From DASVEE01 sp036399695 (GTDB lineage: Bacteria > Acidobacteriota > Thermoanaerobaculia > Gp7-AA8), in assembly GCA_036399695.1 (NCBI GenBank), contig DASWMP010000194.1, positions 1-35,913 on the forward strand: 35,913 nt of DNA. Reading direction: 5' to 3'. The notes beneath the pieces were generated by a model, which did not search any database, was not told where the DNA came from, and saw only the letters and a program-made list of their open reading frames with translations. Made by a program: the position numbers and the translations under genes. Of the stretch, positions 29,950 to 35,913 are shown piece after piece. How positions within the stretch are numbered: the stretch's first letter is position 1; the number at the start of each line of letters is the position of its first letter.

Positions 29950-31872
29950 GTGGCATCTCCCCTGCTGCGTTACACGTCCGTTTTGCGTCTTCGTGAACCG
30001 GGCTCCGGTCGTGACGTTGCCACTGTCCATGCGGTACCGACGCTGCTCGAAACCGCTCTGGAGTCGCTTCGCACAGCGGTGCTGGCGGACGGGGCCGCAC
30101 TGATTGGGCGGGACGGGCAGATCCTCGCCACCGCCGGCGTACCGCTCGGCGACCTGCGTCTCTCGACGCGCGGCGCAGCCGAGGAGCAGCGATGGGTGGA
30201 GGACGCGTCGCGGGCGAACGCACTTCTTCGTTCCGCGCAGAGACGCGCCGCCGGCGTCATTCCCATCGCCGGCGACCGGTTCGTCCTCATCGTCCGAGAT
30301 GCCGTGGGCCCGTGGCATCCGCACCACATCCATGCGGCCGAAGCCTTGGCGCCGCTCGTCGGCCATATCGCCGACGAACTGCTCCGAGACAGCGAAGCGC
30401 ATTTCCACAAGCTGGTCGACGACGCGCCGGTGATGCTCTGGACGATGAACGCCCGCGGTGAGTGCGACTTCATCAACCGGCGCCTCCAGGATTTCTTCGG
30501 GGCCGAGGATCTCGCGCTCCTCGGTGCCGGCTGGCTCGACGCCGTCCATCCTGACGACCGAGACGAGACCGCCGCCGTCGTCGAGGACTGGATCCGCTCC
30601 CGCGCCTGGGCCCGCCGCGAGGTGCGCGCCCGCAGCTCCGACGGCTTCCATAACTTCCTGATCGAAGCCGCCCCACGCTACGGTCCGGACGGCACGTTCC
30701 TCGGCCTGATCGGCAGTTGCGTCGACGTCACCGAGCGCGATCTCCTCGAACAGCGCCTCGAGGAGAAGAAGCGCCTCTCCAGCCTCGGCCGCCTCGCCGC
30801 GACCATCGCCCACGAGATGAACAACGTGCTGATGGGCATCCAGCCGTTCGCCTCGATCATCACGCGGACCAACGACCGCTACGCGCTCGAACGGGCGTCG
30901 ATGCACATCAGCAACGCCATCAGCCGCGGGCGCCGCATCACGCACGAGATCCTCCGCTTCGCCAACGCCACCGAGCCGGAGCTCGCGCCGATCGACGTCC
31001 GCGGCTGGCTCGATGCGCATCGCGAGGAGCTCGAAGGGGTGCTCGGCCCCAGCATCACCTTCGAGATCCAGGTGGAGCCAGGCCTGCGCATCCTCGCCGA
31101 CGCCGTGCAGTTGCAGCAGGTCTTCACGAACCTGGCGACGAACGCCCGCGACGCTCTTACGGCAACCGTGAACGGCGGGCGCTTCAGCATCGAGGCGCGT
31201 ACCGCCTCCGCTCGCCGCGCCGCCGCGCTGCCCGATCCCGGGCCGTACGTGCACTTCATCATCCGCGACAGCGGTCCGGGTATCCCGCCGGAGATCCTCG
31301 ACCGTATCTTCGAGCCGCTCTTCACCACCAAGACGACCGGCACCGGCCTCGGCCTGGCGGTCGTGGCCGAGATCGTCCGCAAACATGGCGGCGACGTGCA
31401 GATCGAAAGCACCCCGGACGACGGCACCTGCGTCCATCTGCTGCTCCGGGCAACCAGCGAGCCCGTAGCGCTCGAGGAGATCGCCCGCGACGACCGCTTC
31501 CCCTCGTCCGTCCGCAAGCTGCTCCTCGTCGAAGACAACACGACTGTCGCCGATGGTCTCGTGGCGCTGCTCGCGCTCGAAGGGGTGGCGGTGGAAGTGG
31601 CGGACTGCGGCGCAGCGGCCCTGGCCGCGGTCGAGCGCTTCGATCCCGACCTGGTTCTACTCGATCTAGGGCTGCCGGACATGCACGGGACGGAGGTCTT
31701 CACCCGCATCCGGGAGCGGCATCCCGAGCTGCCCATCCTCTTCTCCACCGGACACGGCGGTGAGGCCGAGCTCGATTCCTTTCTCAAACAAAACTTCACC
31801 GGATACCTGCTGAAGCCGTACGATCTTGCTTCGCTCATCGCCGCCACCCGTGGCGCGCTGGGCGATGGGTAA
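29950..31872 (+). CDS. Hybrid sensor histidine kinase (PAS, HisKA, HATPase, REC)
   Basis: A 640-residue cytoplasmic kinase with no membrane segments. Residues 1-145 are a GAF-like or unknown sensor region. PAS spans about 150-265. The H-box TIAHEMNNVLMG carries His288. The N-box NLATNARDAL, DSGPGIPP and GTGLGLAV form the ATP domain. A C-terminal receiver (about 522-635) has phospho-acceptor Asp572 in VLLDLGLPD and the conserved Lys in YLLKPYD. The start GTG at 29950 is uncertain, with an alternative TTG about 33 bases downstream. It is 30 bases upstream of a REC-GGDEF-EAL gene, its likely partner in a c-di-GMP pathway. Confidence 0.88.
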   Translation: MASPLLRYTSVLRLREPGSGRDVATVHAVPTLLETALESLRTAVLADGAALIGRDGQILATAGVPLGDLRLSTRGAAEEQRWVEDASRANALLRSAQRRAAGVIPIAGDRFVLIVRDAVGPWHPHHIHAAEALAPLVGHIADELLRDSEAHFHKLVDDAPVMLWTMNARGECDFINRRLQDFFGAEDLALLGAGWLDAVHPDDRDETAAVVEDWIRSRAWARREVRARSSDGFHNFLIEAAPRYGPDGTFLGLIGSCVDVTERDLLEQRLEEKKRLSSLGRLAATIAHEMNNVLMGIQPFASIITRTNDRYALERASMHISNAISRGRRITHEILRFANATEPELAPIDVRGWLDAHREELEGVLGPSITFEIQVEPGLRILADAVQLQQVFTNLATNARDALTATVNGGRFSIEARTASARRAAALPDPGPYVHFIIRDSGPGIPPEILDRIFEPLFTTKTTGTGLGLAVVAEIVRKHGGDVQIESTPDDGTCVHLLLRATSEPVALEEIARDDRFPSSVRKLLLVEDNTTVADGLVALLALEGVAVEVADCGAAALAAVERFDPDLVLLDLGLPDMHGTEVFTRIRERHPELPILFSTGHGGEAELDSFLKQNFTGYLLKPYDLASLIAATRGALGDG

Positions 31873-31902
31873 GGCAACCTGTCGCGTTGCCGGGAGGCAG
31901 TA

Positions 31903-33588
31903 ATGAATGTGACGACCGCAACGCGCCCGCTGCGTCTGCTCATCGTCGAAGATGACGCCCGCTCCGCGTCATCGTTGCGCGAGCTGCTCGAGCTGTCGGA
32001 AGAGCCCCGCTTCACGACGCAGCACGTCACGAGCGCCGCCGCCGCGTGCGATGCCGTGGAACGCGGCAACATCGACGTCGTCCTCCTCGACCTCGGTCTC
32101 CCCGACGCCCATGATCTCGAAGCGTTGAGCCAACTCGAAGCCTGCCTGCAGGAGATCCCGGTGATCGTCCTCACCGGCTACGCCGACGAATCGCTGGCCA
32201 CCGAGGCGATGCACCGCGGGGCTGAGGACTACCTGTTCAAGGGAACGATCAATCAGGAGTCGCTGCTGCGCTCGATCCGCTACGCCGTGGAACGGCACCG
32301 CGGCGTCCGCGACCTCGCCCGGATGAAAAAGGAGCTGGAGAGCGCCAACCGCGATCTCGAGCGCCTCACGCTGATCGAGCCGCTCACCGAGCTGGCCAAC
32401 CGGCGCGGCCTGCAACAGGTGCTGTCGCACGAGGTCGACCGCCTCGCGCGCGGCACCACGTCCACCGCCATTCTGGTCATCGACCTCGACGATTTCAAAG
32501 GCATCAACGAAAGCCTCGGCCACGCCGTCGGAGACGTGGTACTGCAGGAAGTAGGGCGCCGTCTGCGTTCGTCGGTGCGCACCGTCGATACGGTAGGCCG
32601 TCTCGGCGGCGACGAGTTCATGCTCATCCTTCCGGATACCGAGCCGGCGGAAGTGACGCGCGTCGCCGAGCGGATCCGCCTCGCTGTCGCCACCGCGATC
32701 ATCCAGCACGGCAACGGCACCGTCACGCTGACGGCGTCGATCGCCGCGCTGCTGCTGACGCTCGACATGCCGGCCGTCGATCAGCTCCTCATGCGCGCGC
32801 ACCAGTTGCTGTCGCGGGCGAAGAACGACGGCAAGAACCGCGTCGTCTTCGAGACCACCGACTTCGACGACACCGCACGCCGCCTCCGCGCGCAGGCCGA
32901 CATGTGCGCGAACCTCTCGAACGGCAAGCACATCCTGACGCTCAAGCAGCCGATCTTCCGCCTCGACGACGAGAGCCCCGTCGGCTACGAGTTCCTGAGC
33001 CGCTATTCGAACGGCCGCGTCGAGCTGCCGGACAACTTTTTCCGCATGTGCTCCGAGCGTAACGTGCTGACGCTGGTCGACCACGCATGCCTGCGCGGCG
33101 GCATCAACGCCGCGCTGCAGCTTCCGCCGTACGCCCGCTTCCACCTGAACATCTTCCCGACCACGCTGCTGGCGATCCCGCCCGAGCACCTGCTCGATTT
33201 GTTTCCGAAGCCGCTGCCGGGCGAGACGTTCTGTCTGGAGATCAGCGAACAGCAGATCATCGGCGACCCGACATACCTCCTGCCGGCCGTCCGCGCGCTG
33301 CGCGCCGCCGGGATCATGATCGCCATCGACGACGTCGGCTTCGGCAGCAGTTGCCTGGAGAGCCTGGTGGTGCTCGAACCGGAGATCATGAAGATCGACA
33401 AGCGCTGCGTCATGGGCATCGACAGCGACCGCACCCGCACGTCGCACTTGCGGAGATACGTGGCCATCGCCCGCACGCTCGGCTGCACCGTGATCGCCGA
33501 AGGGATCGAGACGACGCGCGAGCTGGACGTCGTGCGCGACGTCGGGGTGGAGTACGGGCAGGGATACCTCTGGGGTAAGCCGGCGTAA
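31903..33588 (+). CDS. Response regulator with GGDEF and EAL domains
   Basis: A 561-residue protein for cyclic-di-GMP turnover. Its REC domain has Asp63 in LLDLGLPD and Lys in LFKGT. The GGDEF domain is intact (235-239), with an RTVD inhibitory I-site at 226-229, five residues before it, so it can probably make c-di-GMP. The EAL domain has EFL in place of EAL (Glu363) but keeps later catalytic motifs: LNIFP, EISEQ, IDDVGFGSS, KIDK, AEGIET and YGQGYLWGKP. Phosphodiesterase activity is therefore possible. GGGAGGC upstream of the ATG is a good ribosome site. It is likely phosphorylated by the adjacent hybrid kinase. Confidence 0.9.
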   Translation: MNVTTATRPLRLLIVEDDARSASSLRELLELSEEPRFTTQHVTSAAAACDAVERGNIDVVLLDLGLPDAHDLEALSQLEACLQEIPVIVLTGYADESLATEAMHRGAEDYLFKGTINQESLLRSIRYAVERHRGVRDLARMKKELESANRDLERLTLIEPLTELANRRGLQQVLSHEVDRLARGTTSTAILVIDLDDFKGINESLGHAVGDVVLQEVGRRLRSSVRTVDTVGRLGGDEFMLILPDTEPAEVTRVAERIRLAVATAIIQHGNGTVTLTASIAALLLTLDMPAVDQLLMRAHQLLSRAKNDGKNRVVFETTDFDDTARRLRAQADMCANLSNGKHILTLKQPIFRLDDESPVGYEFLSRYSNGRVELPDNFFRMCSERNVLTLVDHACLRGGINAALQLPPYARFHLNIFPTTLLAIPPEHLLDLFPKPLPGETFCLEISEQQIIGDPTYLLPAVRALRAAGIMIAIDDVGFGSSCLESLVVLEPEIMKIDKRCVMGIDSDRTRTSHLRRYVAIARTLGCTVIAEGIETTRELDVVRDVGVEYGQGYLWGKPA

Positions 33589-33591
33589 CGT

Positions 33592-33597
33592 TAGAAT
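33592..33597 (+). promoter_or_regulatory. TANNNT-type -10 element close to start codon
   Basis: TAGAAT lies 8 bases before the ATG at 33606, directly after the preceding stop codon, and no Shine-Dalgarno sequence is present. It could drive a leaderless transcript of the hydrolase gene. Confidence 0.35.
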
Positions 33598-33605
33598 TTG
33601 CGCCG

Positions 33606-34394
33606 ATGCTGCGCTACGTCACGCTCGCTCTGCTGGTGGTTGGGTCGCTGGCATGCTCGCATGCACCGAGCACGCTACGCGTGATCGAAGCGCGGACTGA
33701 AGTGGCCGCGCTCGGCGCGGATGTGAGCGTGGATGCGTTCGAAGCGGCGTCGTTCCGCGCGAGCAACGGCGTCGAGCTGCCGTACCGGTTGCTACGCCCT
33801 CCGGCGGACGGGCGTCCGTACCCGCTGGTGGTGATCTTTCACGGCTCCGGCGCCATAGGCACGGACAACCGCTCGCAGATCGGCCCTGTCGCAAAGAACT
33901 GGGCCAGCGACGCTGTGCGTCGCGCGTATCCGGCGTACGTGCTGGTGCCGCAGATGCCGTCGCGATCCGCGGATTACGTCGATGATGCAACCATCGGGCG
34001 GCGGTCGGTGGGGACGGAGACGCTCACCGCGACACTGGATCTGGTGGAGATGGTGCGCGGGCGCGAACGTGTGGACCGGCTGTACGCCATCGGCTTCTCG
34101 ATGGGTGGTTCGGCGGTCTGGAACGCGCTCCGGTGGAAGCCGGGGCTGTTCTCCGCCGTGGTGATCGTGGCCGGCGTGCCCAACCCCGATGCGCTGGCGT
34201 TGCTCGGCAACACACGCGTGCTCCTGGTGCACGGCGATGCCGACACCGAGAACCCGTTTGCCGCGGCCTGGGCGACCTACCAACTGGCGCCGCGGAAACT
34301 CGAGCTCTGGCGCTTTCGCGGCGTGGAGCACGAGTTCCCGCGGCAGCTCATCGGCACGACCGAGCTCGCGGAGTGGCTCCACCGCGAACGATAA
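33606..34394 (+). CDS. Lipoprotein alpha/beta hydrolase (dienelactone hydrolase/depolymerase-like)
   Basis: A 262-residue protein with a lipoprotein signal (LLVVGSLAC, lipid-modified Cys17). The alpha/beta-hydrolase core is complete: IFHGSGA for the oxyanion region, nucleophile Ser165 in GFSMGG, an acid in the LLVHGDAD segment near 213, and His242 in GVEHEF. It resembles extracellular phospholipase/carboxylesterase or PHB-depolymerase-like enzymes with the PLVVIFHGSG motif. It would act at the cell surface or in the periplasm on an ester whose identity is unknown. The gap to the GGDEF-EAL gene is only 17 bases, but a possible promoter lies in it. Confidence 0.82.
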   Translation: MLRYVTLALLVVGSLACSHAPSTLRVIEARTEVAALGADVSVDAFEAASFRASNGVELPYRLLRPPADGRPYPLVVIFHGSGAIGTDNRSQIGPVAKNWASDAVRRAYPAYVLVPQMPSRSADYVDDATIGRRSVGTETLTATLDLVEMVRGRERVDRLYAIGFSMGGSAVWNALRWKPGLFSAVVIVAGVPNPDALALLGNTRVLLVHGDADTENPFAAAWATYQLAPRKLELWRFRGVEHEFPRQLIGTTELAEWLHRER

Positions 34395-34430
34395 GCCCTA
34401 AGCAGCCCGCCCGGAGACGACCCACGGCAC

Positions 34431-34592
34431 GAGTTTGGAGTGCGGCAGCGACGCTTCATCAGCTGCCGCTTTCCAACAGCGGAAGCGTCGAGCTTCCGCC
34501 TCCTGCTCGGGCACACCGCGTGGGCCGCAGCTCGCCGCTGCGGCTATGGGAAAGCGGCACCTGATGAACCGTCGCTGCCGCACTCCAAACTC
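34431..34592. repeat. 44-base inverted repeat pair (GGAGTGCGGCAGCGACG family)
   Basis: The arms 34431-34474 and 34549-34592 are near-perfect complements (GAGTTTGGAGTGCGGCAGCG ... and its reverse). The centre has a smaller hairpin, GCGGAAG...CTTCCGC. A single arm is found at 17769-17846. It lies between the hydrolase and the next gene, about 37 bases after the stop. Confidence 0.85.
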
Positions 34593-34609
34593 GATTCGGA
34601 GCAGCGCGG

Positions 34610-34644
34610 CACGGACAACGAGCAACGGAAAACGGACAACGCCT
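34610..34644. repeat. Five-unit period-7 array
   Basis: Heptamers CACGGAC, AACGAGC, AACGGAA, AACGGAC, AACGCCT. Read on the other strand, this is the GTTNNCN pattern of the array at 14721. It directly follows the 44-base inverted pair. Confidence 0.75.
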
Positions 34645-34653
34645 CATTCGCGC

Positions 34654-34659
34654 TACTCT
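34654..34659 (+). promoter_or_regulatory. TANNNT-type -10 element close to start codon
   Basis: TACTCT lies 8 bases before the ATG at 34668 with no Shine-Dalgarno sequence in between. This is the same spacing as at 33592. A leaderless transcript is possible. Confidence 0.3.
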
Positions 34660-34667
34660 TACGCGCG

Positions 34668-35504
34668 ATGTACCGCCTTGCGCTGCTCTGCATCCTCACG
34701 CTCACCGCCTGCGCGTCCGTCAAGATGAACGACTACACGCTCGACTACGACACCCCCACCGATCCGAAGCTGCAGGCGCGCGTCGAAGCGATCGACGCGG
34801 AGCTGCGGACGAAATACGGGATGACGACCGAGCAGACGGCGGTCGGCGTCCTCGACCTGCGCACGATGCGCCTGGCGATGACGAACCCCGACCGCATCGA
34901 GTACGCGGCCAGCGTGGCGAAGATCGGCATTCTCCTGGCCTGGTTCGAGCTGCACGCCGGCGTCATGCCCGACGCCACGACGCGGCACGAGCTGGGGCTG
35001 ATGGCCAAGCCGTCAGACAACGAGATGGCCGCCAAACACTCGCGCCAGATGGGGCTGCGCGAGATCCAGCAGGTCCTCAACCACTACGGCTTCTACGACG
35101 CCTCGCGCGGCGGCGGCATCTGGGTCGGCAAGCACTACGGCCCGAACAGCGAGCGGATCGGCGATCCGGTGGCCGATCACTCGCACGCCGCGACGGTCCG
35201 CCAGCTCCTCCGCTACTTCCTGCTGCTCGAACAGGGGAAGCTCGTCTCCCCCGAAGCGTCGAAAACGATGCGCGAGATTTTCGAGTCGCCTGCCATCCCG
35301 CACGATGACATCAAGTTCGTCAAAGGACTGGCCGGCCGCGACGTCTCGATCATCCGCAAGTGGGGCTCGTGGCAGGACTGGCTGCACGACACAGCCGTCG
35401 TGACCGGGCCGAAACGTCACTACATCATCGTGGCGTTGACGAAACATCCGCGCGGCGACGACTACCTCGCCGAGCTTGCCCGCGCCGTCGACGACATCTT
35501 GTGA
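34668..35504 (+). CDS. Lipoprotein serine hydrolase, class A beta-lactamase-like
   Basis: A 278-residue protein with a lipoprotein signal (ALLCILTLTAC, Cys15). It has the beta-lactamase/PBP fold motifs: SVAK with Ser82 and Lys85, and SDN at 116-118. The third motif is RKWGSW, where lactamases have KTG. The Glu of a class A omega loop is not evident. It is better called a serine hydrolase of the beta-lactamase superfamily than a proven resistance enzyme; a role in cell wall turnover is as likely. The start is the ATG at 34668, because the upstream frame only translates repeats. Confidence 0.8.
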   Translation: MYRLALLCILTLTACASVKMNDYTLDYDTPTDPKLQARVEAIDAELRTKYGMTTEQTAVGVLDLRTMRLAMTNPDRIEYAASVAKIGILLAWFELHAGVMPDATTRHELGLMAKPSDNEMAAKHSRQMGLREIQQVLNHYGFYDASRGGGIWVGKHYGPNSERIGDPVADHSHAATVRQLLRYFLLLEQGKLVSPEASKTMREIFESPAIPHDDIKFVKGLAGRDVSIIRKWGSWQDWLHDTAVVTGPKRHYIIVALTKHPRGDDYLAELARAVDDIL

Positions 35505-35577
35505 CGCAAAGTGTTCGCAGCCGCGACACCTCTCCAGCCGTTCCCGGACGTACGTTCCTTGACGAAAGGAGATGTAC

Positions 35578-35874
35578 ATGAAAAGAATCGTGATGGTCCT
35601 GGTTGTCCTGCTCGTCGCCACTTCGCTCTTCGCCGGAGGCAAGGAGTGCGAGCTCCGTAGCGGCAAGAGCGTCGAGCTCACCGGTACGCTGTCGCAGGCG
35701 GCCGGCGCGAAGCCGGTCTTCCGCGTCGCCAACAGCGACAAGAGCTACACCGTCTGCGAGCAGACGAAAGCCGATGTCCTCAAGCTGAGCAACACCAACG
35801 TCCGCGTCAAAGCGAAGGTCGTGAGCTGCGGCAGCGGCGAAGAGCTGATGATCACCGAAGCGAAGAAGCTCTGA
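35578..35874 (+). CDS. Small secreted protein of unknown function
   Basis: A 98-residue protein from the ATG at 35578, with AGGAG at 35567-35571 and a 6-base spacer. The ATG at 35572 lies too close to the ribosome site. The signal peptide MKRIVMVLVVLLVATSLFAG is followed by about 78 residues with three cysteines (Cys24 and two later). The pattern of strands (SVELTGTL, PVFRVANS, VRVKAKVVSC) suggests a small OB-like beta barrel. I do not recognise a named family. It is the last gene before the contig end. Confidence 0.75.
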   Translation: MKRIVMVLVVLLVATSLFAGGKECELRSGKSVELTGTLSQAAGAKPVFRVANSDKSYTVCEQTKADVLKLSNTNVRVKAKVVSCGSGEELMITEAKKL

Positions 35875-35913
35875 CGCGAAGTTGGCGAGTTGGGGGGGGG
35901 GGGGGGGGGGGGG
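35875..35913. other. Contig end: short GTTGG repeat and poly-G run (probable artefact)
   Basis: After the last stop codon come GTTGGCGA and GTTGG, then an unbroken run of 22 G. The mirror image is found at the start of the window (poly-C next to CAACTG copies). The GTTGG copies look like the beginning of another period-7 array. Confidence 0.75.

Noticed and set aside
34668..35504. Beta-lactamase conferring antibiotic resistance
   Set aside because: The third active-site motif is KWG instead of KTG and the class A glutamate is not evident, so only superfamily membership is claimed.

Overview
The window is a high-GC bacterial contig of about 36 kb. It begins in a 27-base poly-C run and ends in a 22-base poly-G run, which look like sequencing or assembly artefacts rather than genome sequence. 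A VWFA-related secreted protein of the type typical of Acidobacteriota, the gene content and the density of intergenic palindromic repeats suggest a soil or sediment member of Acidobacteriota. That placement is inference; no rRNA or tRNA gene was found to fix it.

Layout: (1) 28-1201, a partial membrane protein and dapF (lysine/peptidoglycan) on the minus strand. (2) 1319-8377, a plus-strand block: a VWFA-related protein, truA, then the classic envelope/isoprenoid cluster uppS-cdsA-dxr-rseP. (3) 8465-16238, mostly minus strand: cinA, an ABC-F ATPase, a small lipoprotein (plus), an IS3-type transposase relic, a TIM-barrel protein coupled to a nucleotidyltransferase, and rmuC. (4) 16326-18705, plus: an OBAP/DUF1264 lipoprotein, a 0.6-kb array of 20-23-nt palindromic repeats, and a thioredoxin-like gene in which an in-frame UGA replaces the first cysteine of the CxxC motif and is followed by a SECIS-like hairpin. 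This is a candidate selenoprotein (Sec-Gly-Gly-Cys). (5) 18762-24787, minus: a translationally coupled TerB-domain protein / BrxD-like ATPase / DEAD-type helicase operon that matches the Shango antiphage system, led by a small membrane protein. (6) 25532-29088, minus: a GH31 enzyme whose catalytic region resembles alpha-1,4-glucan lyases rather than ordinary alpha-glucosidases, followed by a DUF6209-like protein. (7) 29492-29709, a small frameshifted gene. (8) 29950-35874, plus: a hybrid histidine kinase with a REC-GGDEF-EAL protein, a lipoprotein alpha/beta hydrolase, a class-A beta-lactamase-like lipoprotein, and a small secreted protein.

Almost every longer intergenic gap is filled by repeats: period-7 and period-9 arrays with inverted arms, several families of paired inverted repeats, and one apparent insertion of a small inverted-repeat element into a palindrome whose empty form is seen elsewhere in the window. 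These repeats commonly begin at, or supply, the stop codon of the neighbouring gene. The strongest leads are the candidate selenoprotein, the Shango operon with its extra small membrane protein, the glucan-lyase-like operon, and the repeat families.
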